Positions 6,796 to 16,402 of a DNA stretch of 64,000 nucleotides are shown here, one piece after another. The stretch lies in assembly GCA_964483245.1 (NCBI GenBank), contig CAZABP010000008.1, positions 56,488 through 120,487 on the forward strand, in the 5' to 3' direction. The notes under the pieces are model-generated. The model was given only the letters and a program-made list of their open reading frames with translations. It did not search any database and was not told the DNA's origin. This DNA comes from CAZABP01 sp964483245. GTDB lineage: Bacteria > Planctomycetota > UBA1135 > UBA2386. Numbering within the stretch: position 1 is the stretch's first letter; the number at the start of each line of letters is the position of its first letter. Position numbers and translations under genes: made by a program.

Positions 6796-9363
6796 GAGCG
6801 CGCGGAGCAGCAGGCGGTGTGAGGCCCAGGGTTGGCCGCGGTAGACGATGTCGGGGCCGAACAGCAGGATGCGGCCCTTGCCGAGCGGGATCTCGAGGAT
6901 GGCCGGTTTGCCGGCGAGGTGGTCGATGCCGAGGGCCCAGCCGCTGGCGAGGATGTCGCTGTCGGCGTAGCGCGCGACGACGCGGACGTGGGCGTGATCG
7001 CGCGCGGGATCGAGCGTGAACATCGTGCTGCTGCGCCAGACGGCGACGAGGTCGGGCGGCAGATCGCGACACAGCGCGTGCGCAGGATCGAGGCGGACCC
7101 GCACGAGCGAGCCGGGGATGAAGAACTCACTGCGCCGCGCGCGGCGCGGCTCGCCCTCGCCGTCGGCGACCCAGACGCCGGTCCGCACAGGAAGCTCGAA
7201 CAGCCGCACGGCCGCGTCCACCTGATCGCCGAGTGCGATCAGCGTCCCCCCTTGCTCGACGAACTCGCGAAGGTGCGCGACGCCGGCCTCGCGCGAGATC
7301 CGCACGCGCCGCGCCGCCACCGTCGACCAGTCCTCGAAAGGTGGCAACGCCTCCGCCAGCTCGGCCGCCTGCTCGTCGGTCAACCGGTTGCGGCTCGCGC
7401 GCTCGAGCGCGCGAGCTGTCCGCCCCGGCCCGCCGACGTTCGGCAGCCCGGCATGGAACAGCAGCGTGTCGAACTGCTCGCGCAGCCCCCCCTGCTCGAT
7501 CGTCTGCCCGAACACCAGCTGCACCGGCACGCCATGCTCGCGCAGCACCCACTCGGTCCAACCGACCGCCATGTTGCCGCCGTAGACGTCGAACAACCCG
7601 ACGCGCCGCCCGGCCGGCACGACCGGCGCCGCCGGCTGTGGCACGCGCACGATCTCCGTGACCGGCGCGAACGGCCCTTCGAAGGCATCCAGCATCCGGT
7701 CGAACTGCACCCCCATCTGCAGCGCCAGCGTCCACCCGGCGGAGTCGTACGGCGGCACCGGCTGGCCGTCCTTGCCGAGATCATCCGGGTGCCACTGCGG
7801 CTCGAACATGTCGAGCAGGTGCGGCCGGAACGCCTGCGCCGCCTGCACTACGAACGACCCAGCTGGATACCGGTGGCCGCCCGCTGCGAACTCCCGCTCG
7901 GCCCGCAGCACGTCGATTCCAGTCTTCTGCAACGCCGCCACGAACGCCGCCAGCGCGCGCGGCTCCTGCGCCGCGGTCAACACGTATCCGCGTGGATCAC
8001 GCCGCGCAGGATCACGGAACACCTCGTCACCCGGCGCCTCGAGCGGCGCCTCCGGCTCCGGGTCGCGCGCCGCACCCGCCTCATCCCCACCACCAGACTC
8101 CGCGTCCGCCTCGGCGCCGCCGGCATCCGCCGCGTTGTGCGCCTTGCGCGCCTCCTGCGCCGCCGCGACGAGCCGCGGCGTCACGGTCCAGTGATCCGCG
8201 CTCCCCTTCGCGATCGCATTGCGCGCCATGCGCCATGCATTGAACTGCAGCTCCGTCGCGTACCGCGACGCCAGGTCGAGGATCGCGAAGTTCGCGGTCT
8301 GCAGATACTCCACCGTGTCGCGCGCGCGCCAGACCTGCGAGCCGACCGGGGTGGGGTAATCCCCGCTCGGCAGCCGCCGGTCCAGCGTCTGCCGCAACGG
8401 CACCGGATCGGGACTGCCGAACACCTCGGTCAGGATCCCGATCTGGTTGTGGAAGTACGCCGTCGTGCGCAGCCCGCCGTTCCACCACGTCGAATACGCC
8501 GCACCCCCGCGCGAGATCACGCCCGGTTTCCCCTCCCATGCGAACCGCGCGTTCATGTGCGCGGCGACCAGATCGATCCCGCGCACCAGGATCGGATCGA
8601 ACTGGTAATGGAACGGATCGCGGAACGGCGGCGTGAAGATCACCGTCCCGCGCGGCGCCGACTGATGGTGGTTGTAGACGATCTGCGGATACCAGCGCCG
8701 GTACAGCTGCTCCGCGATCGCTTCCGTCTCCGGCTGCGCGACGCGGTAGTGATCCCGGTTGTTGTCGTGCCCGATGTAGCGCTGGTACAGCACCGGCAGC
8801 TGTCCGACCCTGCCGATTGCGCGATACCCGCGCGCAACCATCTCCATGCCGTCCGGGTTCGCCGGACAGACCAGCAGCACGACGCGCTCGCGGATCCGCT
8901 GCGTCTCCTCGTCGTCGCGCGAGACCATGCGCCACACCAGCTCCAGGATGTTCTGCCCGGCGATCGACTCGGTCGCGTGCAGCCCGCCGTCGACCCAGAC
9001 GACGGCGCGCCCTTCCGCGGCGAGCGCCTGCGCGGCGGATTCGCTGCCCGCCTCGCCGCGCGCCAGCATCCGCGCGATCTCACGCAAGCGATCCAGCCGG
9101 GCCAGGTTCTGCGGCGCACTGATCGTCGCCATGACCATCGGCTGGCCGTACGACGTCGTTCCGATCCGCTCGACGCGGATCCGGTCGGAAGCCGCGGCCA
9201 ATGCATCCCACCACGCGCGCAGCTGCGTGTAGTCGGCGAGCTTCCCGTCGGCACCGACCTCGTGGCCGAGCTCCTGCTGCGGCCCCGGCAACTGTGCCGG
9301 CGCCACCGCGGCGAGCAGCGCCACCAACACGCAACACACCCACCGGTGCGGAACCACCCTCAT
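6793..9363 (-). CDS. Secreted M14-family zinc carboxypeptidase-like protein
   Basis: 856 residues. An N-terminal signal peptide is evident (hydrophobic CVLVALLAAVAPAQ, cleavage expected after AQ). The peptidase M14 domain follows: GTTSYGQPMVMATIS, then the Zn motif HATES (GGLHATESIAGQ) with His and Glu ligands, CPANPDGME, and the third ligand region YNHHQSAPRG; a Glu suited to catalysis sits in ILTEVFGSPDP. A linker rich in Ala/Glu/Asp precedes a C-terminal region of ~400 residues of unclear fold. It probably cleaves C-terminal residues or peptidoglycan-type peptides outside the cytoplasm. Its start overlaps the 3-hydroxyacyl-CoA dehydrogenase gene by 4 nt, making it last in a five-gene operon. 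Its stop lies in the RAYT element's REP. Confidence 0.82.
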   Translation of the reverse strand: MRVVPHRWVCCVLVALLAAVAPAQLPGPQQELGHEVGADGKLADYTQLRAWWDALAAASDRIRVERIGTTSYGQPMVMATISAPQNLARLDRLREIARMLARGEAGSESAAQALAAEGRAVVWVDGGLHATESIAGQNILELVWRMVSRDDEETQRIRERVVLLVCPANPDGMEMVARGYRAIGRVGQLPVLYQRYIGHDNNRDHYRVAQPETEAIAEQLYRRWYPQIVYNHHQSAPRGTVIFTPPFRDPFHYQFDPILVRGIDLVAAHMNARFAWEGKPGVISRGGAAYSTWWNGGLRTTAYFHNQIGILTEVFGSPDPVPLRQTLDRRLPSGDYPTPVGSQVWRARDTVEYLQTANFAILDLASRYATELQFNAWRMARNAIAKGSADHWTVTPRLVAAAQEARKAHNAADAGGAEADAESGGGDEAGAARDPEPEAPLEAPGDEVFRDPARRDPRGYVLTAAQEPRALAAFVAALQKTGIDVLRAEREFAAGGHRYPAGSFVVQAAQAFRPHLLDMFEPQWHPDDLGKDGQPVPPYDSAGWTLALQMGVQFDRMLDAFEGPFAPVTEIVRVPQPAAPVVPAGRRVGLFDVYGGNMAVGWTEWVLREHGVPVQLVFGQTIEQGGLREQFDTLLFHAGLPNVGGPGRTARALERASRNRLTDEQAAELAEALPPFEDWSTVAARRVRISREAGVAHLREFVEQGGTLIALGDQVDAAVRLFELPVRTGVWVADGEGEPRRARRSEFFIPGSLVRVRLDPAHALCRDLPPDLVAVWRSSTMFTLDPARDHAHVRVVARYADSDILASGWALGIDHLAGKPAILEIPLGKGRILLFGPDIVYRGQPWASHRLLLRAL

Positions 9364-10229
9364 GGCTCGCTCCAGTCGTAGAAGCCGCGCCCGCTCTTCT
9401 TGCCGAGCTTGCCGTCGGCCACCATCTTGCGCATCAGCGCCGGCGCTTCGAACACCGGGCTGTCCAGCTCGCGCCGCAGGTAATCCGCGATCGCCAGCCG
9501 CACGTCGAGTCCGACCAGGTCGGTCAACTTCAGCGGACCCATCGGATGCCGGTAGCCGAGCTCCATCGCCTTGTCGATGTCGGCCGCCGACGCGACGCCC
9601 GCCTCGAGCATTCGGATCGCCTCCAGCCCGAGTGCGACGCCGAGCCGGCTCGAGGCGAATCCCGGCGAATCGCGCACGACGATCGGCTCCTTGCCGAGCG
9701 CGCGCGCATAGCCGACGACCCGCTCGATCGTCGCCTCACTGGTCGTGTGCATGCGCACGACTTCGAGCAGCGGCATCAGCGGCGGCGGATTGAAGAAGTG
9801 CATCCCACAGCAGCGTGCCGGCGCGACGACCGCGCCGAAGATCCGCGCCAACGACAGCGACGACGTGTTGGTCGCGAGCACGCAGTCCGGCGCGACGACG
9901 GCCGCGACCGCCGCGAATGTCTGCTGCTTCAGCGCGAGATCCTCCGGGATCGCTTCGATCACGAGGTCGGCGCCGCGCGCGGCCGCCGGCAACTCGCGCA
10001 TCGGCGTGATCGCGGCGAGGACCCGCTCGCGCTCCGCCGGCGCCGTCTTCCCCTTGGCGACACCCTTGTCGAGGAACGCGCGGATCCCATCCATCCCGCG
10101 TTGCAGGTACTGCGCCTGCACGTCGAACAGCCGCACGCTGCTGCCGGCCGCCGCGCAGACCTGCGCGATCCCGGCTCCCATCGTGCCGGCACCGAGGACG
10201 GCGACGGTCTCGAACTGTGACTGCGTCAT
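9360..10229 (-). CDS. hbd: 3-hydroxyacyl-CoA (3-hydroxybutyryl-CoA) dehydrogenase
   Basis: 289 residues, the usual single-function length. The N-terminal NAD-binding Rossmann motif is VAVLGAGTMGAGIAQVCAAAG. The catalytic His lies in GMHFFNPPPLMPLLEVV; FFNP and the following Glu are family hallmarks. The C-terminal helical domain contains ELGYRHPMGPLKLTDLVGLD. It oxidises 3-hydroxyacyl-CoA to 3-oxoacyl-CoA with NAD+ in the cytoplasm. It overlaps the upstream enoyl-CoA hydratase gene by 4 nt (10226-10229), so the two beta-oxidation steps are translationally coupled. Short-chain specificity is an inference from the stand-alone architecture. Confidence 0.92.
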   Translation of the reverse strand: MTQSQFETVAVLGAGTMGAGIAQVCAAAGSSVRLFDVQAQYLQRGMDGIRAFLDKGVAKGKTAPAERERVLAAITPMRELPAAARGADLVIEAIPEDLALKQQTFAAVAAVVAPDCVLATNTSSLSLARIFGAVVAPARCCGMHFFNPPPLMPLLEVVRMHTTSEATIERVVGYARALGKEPIVVRDSPGFASSRLGVALGLEAIRMLEAGVASAADIDKAMELGYRHPMGPLKLTDLVGLDVRLAIADYLRRELDSPVFEAPALMRKMVADGKLGKKSGRGFYDWSEP

Positions 10230-10999
10230 GAGCTCTTGCCCTTGCTGCGTTCCAGGAACGCGGTCATGCGCTGCTGCTTGTCGTCGCTGTCGAACAACAC
10301 CGCCTGCGCGAGACTCTCGAATGCACCGGCCACCGCCTGCTCCGGCCGGCCGAGCGCGTTCAACGCCGACTTCGCCAGCCGCACGGCGAGCGGTCCGTTC
10401 TGCGCGATCTCGCCGGCGAGCGCGATGGCCCGCTCGACGACATCCGCATCCGGCACGACCGTGTTGACCAGCCCGATCGCCAGCGCCTCGCGCGCGTCGA
10501 CCATCCGCCCGGTGTAGATCAGCTCGCGCGCGCGCCCGAGCCCGATCAACCGCGGCAGCCGGTACGTGCCGCCGGCGGCAGGGATGATCCCGAGCCTGAC
10601 TTCCGGTTGACCGAGCTTCGCCGATTCGCCGGCGACGCGCAGATCGCAGGCGATCGCCAGCTCGCAGCCACCGCCGAGCGCGTAGCCGCGGATCGCCGCG
10701 ATGACAGGCTGCGGGAACTCCTCGATCTTGCCGAACAGCGCGGAGTTGATCGCCGCCAGCGCCTGCGCTGCGCGGCGTTCGCGCAGCTCGCCGATGTCCG
10801 CGCCGGCCGCGAATGCCTTGTCGCCGGCGCCGGTCAACACGACCGCTGCGAGTTCCCTGTTGGCGCGCAGCTCGTCGAACACGACGTGCAGCGCCTGCAC
10901 CATCGCGAGATCGATCGCGTTGCGCTTCTCCGGCGCGTTCAGCGTGACGAGCGCCACGGCGCCGCGGCGTTCGAGAAGCACCCGTTCGTTGCTGGTCAT
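10226..10999 (-). CDS. Enoyl-CoA hydratase (crotonase family)
   Basis: 257 residues from ATG 10999; the open frame continues upstream only as antisense to the neighbouring gene. The CoA-binding/oxyanion region is AFAAGADIGEL. Both catalytic glutamates of true hydratases are present, in GGGCELAIACDL and LGQPEVRLGIIP, and the AGGTYRLPRLIG block follows. It hydrates trans-2-enoyl-CoA to 3-hydroxyacyl-CoA, directly upstream of the dehydrogenase that uses the product. It overlaps both neighbours by 4 nt. Confidence 0.92.
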   Translation of the reverse strand: MTSNERVLLERRGAVALVTLNAPEKRNAIDLAMVQALHVVFDELRANRELAAVVLTGAGDKAFAAGADIGELRERRAAQALAAINSALFGKIEEFPQPVIAAIRGYALGGGCELAIACDLRVAGESAKLGQPEVRLGIIPAAGGTYRLPRLIGLGRARELIYTGRMVDAREALAIGLVNTVVPDADVVERAIALAGEIAQNGPLAVRLAKSALNALGRPEQAVAGAFESLAQAVLFDSDDKQQRMTAFLERSKGKSS

Positions 11000-12021
11000 G
11001 GTTCGAGCACGATCTTGCCGAACAGCGCGCGCGACTCCAGCAACCGGTGCGCCTCCGCCACCTGCGCGAGCGGCAGCGTCCGGTCCAACACCGGACGCAG
11101 CCGCCCCTGCGCCGCGAGCTCGAGCACGCGCAGCAGGTCCCCCTTGCTGCCCATCGTGTTGCCGAGGATCTCGAGATTCTTGAAGAAGATCGCCCGCAGG
11201 TTCAGCGTCACGTCGGCGCCGGTCGTCGCGCCGCAGGTCACCAGACGCCCACCGCGGCGCAGGCACTTCAGGCTGCCCGCGAACGTCGCCTGGCCGACGT
11301 GCTCGAACACGACGTGCACCCCTTCGTTGTTGGTCGCGCGGCGCACCGCGGCGACGAAGTCCTGCTGCGTGTAGTCGATCATCAGGTCCGCGCCGAGCGT
11401 GCGCGCGCGCTCGCACTTCGCCGCGTTCCCGGCCGTGCCGAGCACGCGCGCGCCGAGCAGCTTCGCGATCTGCACGGCCGCGCTGCCGACGCCGGAGCCG
11501 GCCGCGTGCACGAGCACCGTCTCGCCGGCCTGCAGCCGCGCCTTGCGCAGCATCGACCAGGCGGTCTGGAACACGAGCGGCATCGCGGCGGCCTCCGCGA
11601 ACGACAGGTTCGGCGGCTTCGGCGCGACGTTCGCGCGCGGGACCACGACGTACTCCGCGCAGCAGCCATCGCGCGATTCACCGAGGATCCCGAAGTCCGG
11701 CGCGAGCTGGTCCTCGCCGCGGAAGTCGGCCGCGCTGACGCCGCTCGAGACTCCGGGCAGCACCACGACTTCCCCGCCGACCGCGATGTCGCGCACTCCG
11801 GCGCCGAGCGCATCGATCGTGCCGGCGCCATCGCTGCTCGGGATCAGCGGCAGCGGGAAGCGGTGACCCGGCACGCCGCGGCGCACCCACAGATCGAGCT
11901 GGTTCAGCCCGATCGCACGCAGCGCGACGCGCACCTCGCCCGGCCCCGGCTCCGGCGTCGGGACCTCTTCGAGGCGGAGCTGCTCGAGCCCGCCGTGCTC
12001 GCGCACGACGACGGCTCTCAT
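10996..12021 (-). CDS. Zinc-type MDR oxidoreductase, quinone oxidoreductase-like
   Basis: 341 residues of the medium-chain dehydrogenase/reductase superfamily. The N-terminal GroES-like domain contains GLNQLDLWVRRGVPGH and PSSDGAGTIDALG. The cofactor site is HAAGSGVGSAAVQIAKLLGA with NADP(H)/NAD(H)-type Rossmann spacing. FEHVGQATFAGSLKCLRRGG and the C-terminal LFGKIVLEP complete the family. Residues for the structural zinc are not evident, so it may be zinc-free like QOR. Sitting between two enoyl-CoA hydratases it may reduce an enoyl-CoA or unsaturated carbonyl; this is inferred from context only. Confidence 0.85.
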   Translation of the reverse strand: MRAVVVREHGGLEQLRLEEVPTPEPGPGEVRVALRAIGLNQLDLWVRRGVPGHRFPLPLIPSSDGAGTIDALGAGVRDIAVGGEVVVLPGVSSGVSAADFRGEDQLAPDFGILGESRDGCCAEYVVVPRANVAPKPPNLSFAEAAAMPLVFQTAWSMLRKARLQAGETVLVHAAGSGVGSAAVQIAKLLGARVLGTAGNAAKCERARTLGADLMIDYTQQDFVAAVRRATNNEGVHVVFEHVGQATFAGSLKCLRRGGRLVTCGATTGADVTLNLRAIFFKNLEILGNTMGSKGDLLRVLELAAQGRLRPVLDRTLPLAQVAEAHRLLESRALFGKIVLEP

Positions 12022-12821
12022 CGGCCGCCGAACTCCGGCTTGCGCTTGCCGAGGAACGCCGCGAGCCCTTCACGTGCATCGGCGCTGGCGAACAGCTTCG
12101 CCTGCAGCTCGCGCTCGAGCGTCAGCCCCGCCTCGAGCGGCAGCTCGGCGCCGGTCTGCACGGCGCGCTTGATGTGACCGACCGCCATCGCGGCCTTGCC
12201 CGGCGTGCAGAACGAGCGCGCGTATGCGAGCGCCTGCTCGCGGAACCCCGCCGCGTCACCGTCGAGCAGCTTGTTGACGATCCCGAGCTCCTGCGCGCGC
12301 TCGAACGTGAAGTTCTCCCCTTCGCACATCAGCTCGATCGCGCGGCTCTTGCCGACCAGCCGCGCGAGCCGCTGCGTCCCGCCGGTCCCGGGCAGCACGC
12401 CGAGTGCCACCTCCGGCAGCCCGACCTTGCCGGCGCCGCGCCGCGCGATACGCAGATCGGCTGCGAGCGCCACCTCGAGCCCGCCGCCGACCGTGTGCCC
12501 GTTCAACGCCGCGATGACCAGCTTCGGCGTCTGCTCGAGCCTGGAGAGCGTTTCGTTCGCGTGCAGGCAGAACCAGTATTTCCAGTCCGGCTCCCCCCGC
12601 TGCAGCATCCCGATGTTGGCGCCGGCGCAGAAGAACTTGTCGCCGTGGCCGGTCAGCAGCAGCACCTGCACGCTGTTGTCGAACCGCGCCGCGAGGGTCG
12701 CGCGGTCGAGGTCGAGCATCATCTCGTGGGAGTATGCGTTCGCCGGCGGGTCGTTCAGCGTCAGGACGGCGACCGGGCCTTGCGTGCGGTAGTCGACGAG
12801 GGTCGGGCGGGGAGCAGTCAT
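12018..12821 (-). CDS. Enoyl-CoA hydratase/isomerase family protein
   Basis: 267 residues and the first gene of the five-gene minus-strand operon. Crotonase landmarks: FFCAGANIGMLQRG, GGGLEVALAADL and GLPEVALGVLPGTGGTQRLARLVG, so Glu residues are present at both positions used by hydratases. The region EPDWKYWFCLHANETLSRLE is distinct from the second hydratase downstream, suggesting a different acyl-CoA preference. The start ATG 12821 is followed by APRPTLVDYRTQGPVAVLTL, a normal N-terminus. It overlaps the MDR gene by 4 nt. Confidence 0.88.
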   Translation of the reverse strand: MTAPRPTLVDYRTQGPVAVLTLNDPPANAYSHEMMLDLDRATLAARFDNSVQVLLLTGHGDKFFCAGANIGMLQRGEPDWKYWFCLHANETLSRLEQTPKLVIAALNGHTVGGGLEVALAADLRIARRGAGKVGLPEVALGVLPGTGGTQRLARLVGKSRAIELMCEGENFTFERAQELGIVNKLLDGDAAGFREQALAYARSFCTPGKAAMAVGHIKRAVQTGAELPLEAGLTLERELQAKLFASADAREGLAAFLGKRKPEFGGR

Positions 12822-12875
12822 CGGGCGGGGCAGGCTACCCGGTGACTCGATGAACCGGGATGACCGGCGCTCGAC

Positions 12876-15104
12876 TCAATCCCCGAGCAGGAGCCGCCGG
12901 CCTGCGCTGAGCGCGAGACCGAGCACCGGACCTCGCGGATCAGCGACGAACGCCTGCGCGTAGACAGCCACACCGCGCAGCGCGGGATCCCAGGGTACCG
13001 CGAACGACGTCGTCGCAAAGCCGAACGCGTTCGTCGCAGCGAGCACGGGCAGGATCGGGTCCTTGACGTACAGCGTGCACCCGCCGCCGATCGGGAGACT
13101 CTGCGAGCTCGATGCGAGGGCGAACGCGCACGCTGACGAGGGCCGCGCCGAGAGCAGATCCAACACGAAGCGCGGGTTGTCGAAGTACGGCTCGTTCGAA
13201 CCCAACGCAGGCAGCCCTGCACTACCAGCGCAGGCGGACCCGAAAGATGTCGCTCCCGCCGGAGCTGCGAACCCAAAGGTCCAAGTCATGGTGCCGCTCA
13301 GCGCTACCAACTGCCTCCGTCTGGAGTCGTATGCCGCCGCCGGTGCGACCGCGGGGTTCGGCCCCCCGGAGGGACTCACCAGCAGCCAGTTGTTCCCATC
13401 CCACTCCCACGTGTCGGATACCGCGTTCCCTCCGTGCAGGACCACGCGCTGCCGGACTGTGTCGTACTCGAGGATGCTCACCCATCGCGAACTCGGGCTC
13501 GTGACCGGGAACCGTTGCTGCCAGGAGACGCCATCCCATTCCCACGTGTCACCGAGGTAACCGAACTGCTGAGAACCTCCGAACAGCACCATGCGCTTGC
13601 GTCGTGCGTCGTACGCGAGCTGCGTGTGCGCTCTTGGCGGAGGCGAGTTGGTCGGCGAACGCTGGGTCCAGAGGCGGCCATCCCATTCCCAGGTGTCGGC
13701 CAACCAGGACGTCCCGACCAGACCGCCAAACAGCACGACGACCTTCCTGTCGGCGTCATATCCCAGGGCGAGACCCGCTCGTGGCGGCGGCGACGATGGT
13801 GGCACGTGTTGTGTCCAGTTGGTTCCGTCCCAGCTCCACGTGTCCGCGAACCACGTCTGCTGCAATGAGTCGCATCCGCCCACCATGATGGTGCGATTAC
13901 GGGCTGCGTCGAATGTCATGCCGAATCCGATGCGTGGCGTCGGACTCGTGCTCGGGAACCGTTCCAACCATTGGCGGCCATCCCACTCCCACAGGTCCCC
14001 CACCGGCGTCTGGCCGGTGTAGCAGCCGTACCAGACACCGACAGCGCGCGAGCCGTCGAAGCACATCCCGGTCGAGTACCGCCGAGGAGGCGTCTTCGCG
14101 GCCGCTACGCGCTTCCAATCGACTCCGTTCCATTCCCATGCGTCGTAGTGAGCTCCCTGGTCGGGGTAGCCGCCGGTCATGAAGTGCCTGCGGCGAGCCA
14201 GGTCGAACGAAGCAGCGTACCCGGCACGTCCAGGCGGCCTCGTCGATGGTGCGAGCTGCGTCCAGTTCGTCCCATCCCATTCCCACGTGTCATCCGCGTA
14301 ACCGGTAAGTGTGCGGCCACCGAACAGCAGTGTGCGCTGGCGGAATGGGTCATAGGTCAGCGAATGAAACATGCGGGCGGGCGGCGCGTTCGCCGGATTT
14401 GCTTGGCGCCAACGGACACCGTTCCACAGCCACGTATCCGCGAAGAATCCACTCGGCACAGACACTCCGCCGAACAACACGGTTTCCCCGCGCGCCGCAT
14501 CGAAGGCCATCGCGTGTGCGTGCCGAGGCGCCGGGCCTGACGCGGTGGCACGTTGCATCCAGCCTGCCCCATCCCATTCCCAGGTATCCGCATATTCCGC
14601 GATCGTCGGATCGTGTCCACCGAACAGCACGACCCGCTGGCGCGCCGTGTCGTACGCCAGGGCGTGGTCGCTGCGACCCGGAGGCTTCTGCGCCGGCGCG
14701 CGGAGCACCCACTCACGTCCATCCCATTCCCACGTGTCGTCGAAGCGCGGTCCCCAGGTCGTCTGCGTCCCACCGAACAGCAGCGTGCGACCCCGCGCGA
14801 CGTCGAAGACGAGCGAGTGTTCGCGCCGGGGTGGCGGACTCGTCACCGGCGCACAGCGAATCCAATCGCCACCGTCCCATTCCCACGTCTCTGCGGCTGA
14901 CCTTGAGGTCGTTCCGCCGAACACGACCGTTCGTGCACGTTGCGTGTCGTATGCGGCAGTCGTAGCGGGGATCGGGAGCCGCGCTTTGGTCCAAACCGCC
15001 TGGGCAGCGACGGGCATGGCCGTACTGATCAGGGTTCCCAGCAGGATCAGCGAGGAACGGCTGCAGGGGACGATCGAGCCGGGACTGTGGGTCATGGCGA
15101 GCAT
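12876..15104 (-). CDS. Secreted kelch-type beta-propeller protein, 11 repeats
   Basis: 742 residues. A signal peptide (SSLILLGTLISTAMPVAAQA) is followed by eleven ~53-residue units. Each has a hydrophobic FGG-type strand and a signature close to DTWEWDG-x2-W; variants include DTWLWNG, DAWEWNG, DLWEWDG and DTWSWDG. Most units also carry P-P-R/P-G-R before the next strand. The last ~110 residues form a different module (VPWDPALRGVAVYAQAFVAD) shared in outline with other secreted proteins here. Kelch propellers bind ligands or partner proteins; no catalytic residues are visible. Alternative start ATG 15092-15095 is possible. It is divergent from the gene at 15218 across 113 bp. Confidence 0.85.
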   Translation of the reverse strand: MLAMTHSPGSIVPCSRSSLILLGTLISTAMPVAAQAVWTKARLPIPATTAAYDTQRARTVVFGGTTSRSAAETWEWDGGDWIRCAPVTSPPPRREHSLVFDVARGRTLLFGGTQTTWGPRFDDTWEWDGREWVLRAPAQKPPGRSDHALAYDTARQRVVLFGGHDPTIAEYADTWEWDGAGWMQRATASGPAPRHAHAMAFDAARGETVLFGGVSVPSGFFADTWLWNGVRWRQANPANAPPARMFHSLTYDPFRQRTLLFGGRTLTGYADDTWEWDGTNWTQLAPSTRPPGRAGYAASFDLARRRHFMTGGYPDQGAHYDAWEWNGVDWKRVAAAKTPPRRYSTGMCFDGSRAVGVWYGCYTGQTPVGDLWEWDGRQWLERFPSTSPTPRIGFGMTFDAARNRTIMVGGCDSLQQTWFADTWSWDGTNWTQHVPPSSPPPRAGLALGYDADRKVVVLFGGLVGTSWLADTWEWDGRLWTQRSPTNSPPPRAHTQLAYDARRKRMVLFGGSQQFGYLGDTWEWDGVSWQQRFPVTSPSSRWVSILEYDTVRQRVVLHGGNAVSDTWEWDGNNWLLVSPSGGPNPAVAPAAAYDSRRRQLVALSGTMTWTFGFAAPAGATSFGSACAGSAGLPALGSNEPYFDNPRFVLDLLSARPSSACAFALASSSQSLPIGGGCTLYVKDPILPVLAATNAFGFATTSFAVPWDPALRGVAVYAQAFVADPRGPVLGLALSAGRRLLLGD

Positions 15105-15217
15105 GGCTTGCTGGGTGCGAGACGGCGGACCGGCGGATTAGTCCTGCGGCTCGTGGCCGTAACCGCGCGCCGGGACGAACCAGAGTGCCGCCGGTACAGT
15201 CGCCGCGTGCCGTGGTG

Positions 15218-16402
15218 ATGACCCGCACCAAGTCGATCCTGCTGCTGTGCACAGCGTTCGCCGCGCTCGCGGTGCTCGGCGCATGGCTCGCGTGGAGGGC
15301 CCGGGTTGACGCGCCACAACCAAGCTCGCCTGCCAACGCGCCTCCTGCGCGCGCTACGACCGCTGGTGCATCATCAGCCCACGACCGTCCGCCATCCGCG
15401 CTCGCAACCGCGCAGCAGGGCGGTGCAGATCCGGACGAGTCACCGCAGCGCGTCCTCGCCGATCCCGCGCGCGTGCTGCGGCTACGCGCAATCGATCCGG
15501 CCGGCAATCCGGTCGCCGGAGTCGAGCTGGCGATCCGGATCGCGCTCTCGGATTCCGAGCGGCGGGCGCGATCCCAGCCAATCAGCCCGCTGCCGCGCCC
15601 TCGCCAACCCTGGGTCCCACACGGAAGCGATCACCGCACGGGCGCCGACGGCTCGCTCGAGGTCCCGTTCGAGCGACCGATGTTCTACGAACCGGCTGAA
15701 CGGTTGGATCTGCCGCGGCCGCTGGTGATCACACCCGTGATCCTCGGCCTCGCAGATCCACCGCGCGTGACCGTGTCGCTCGAGCCGTGGCCGACCGACG
15801 AGATCCTCGTCCCGATCCCGGCGACCGGCGCAATCGTGGTGAAGCGCATCGGGGTTCGCGCTGCCGGCGAACAGGTGGAGCTCGAGCTCGCGCAGCGCGG
15901 GCGCTCGGCGCCGCGCGACCAACAGGCGCTCGACGCAGCCGGCGAGGCGCGGTTCACGCGCGTGGCGCTCGGCCAGGAATGGCGCGCGAGCCTGAGCATC
16001 CGGCGCAGCATCCAGCAGAAGTTCCGCGGGCCGATCCATCCGGGGCAGACCGTGACCTGCATCCTGGATGCGGCGTACGCGCCGCACGAGCTGCGCTTTC
16101 TCGCCACCGACGAAGCTCATCGCCCGCTGCGCAACCGCGCGATCGAGCTCTCGCTCGACTTCGACGGGGGAGCGATGGTGCTCACCCAGCGCAGCGATCC
16201 CGAAGGCGTGGCAACCGTCCGGATCCACGACGCGCTGCGCCATCGGCTCCTCGAGCGCGTCGGTCTTGCGTGCGAGCTCGCACCGGACGGGCCGTGCGGC
16301 GAAGCCACGGTGCAGCTCCACTGCCACGTGCCACCGGGCGTGACGGCGCTCGGCACGGTCGTGCTGGCTGCGCGCCGCGCGCCAGCCCAGCAGCAGCGGT
16401 AG
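15218..16402 (+). CDS. Membrane-anchored hypothetical protein with Ig-like beta domains
   Basis: 394 residues from ATG 15218 (MTRTKSILLLCTAFAALAVL); an in-frame ATG at 15185 adds 11 residues before the hydrophobic segment and is less likely. One N-terminal membrane segment or uncleaved signal is followed by a Pro/Ala-rich linker. The following part resembles carboxypeptidase-regulatory/Ig-like folds: VLRLRAIDPAGNPVAGVELA is typical of such 'values passed through a beta-sandwich' domains. A second similar block starts near HELRFLATDEAHRPLRNRAI. I do not recognise a specific family. It is probably an exported or periplasm-facing protein; no operon partner is clear. Confidence 0.65.
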   Translation: MTRTKSILLLCTAFAALAVLGAWLAWRARVDAPQPSSPANAPPARATTAGASSAHDRPPSALATAQQGGADPDESPQRVLADPARVLRLRAIDPAGNPVAGVELAIRIALSDSERRARSQPISPLPRPRQPWVPHGSDHRTGADGSLEVPFERPMFYEPAERLDLPRPLVITPVILGLADPPRVTVSLEPWPTDEILVPIPATGAIVVKRIGVRAAGEQVELELAQRGRSAPRDQQALDAAGEARFTRVALGQEWRASLSIRRSIQQKFRGPIHPGQTVTCILDAAYAPHELRFLATDEAHRPLRNRAIELSLDFDGGAMVLTQRSDPEGVATVRIHDALRHRLLERVGLACELAPDGPCGEATVQLHCHVPPGVTALGTVVLAARRAPAQQQR

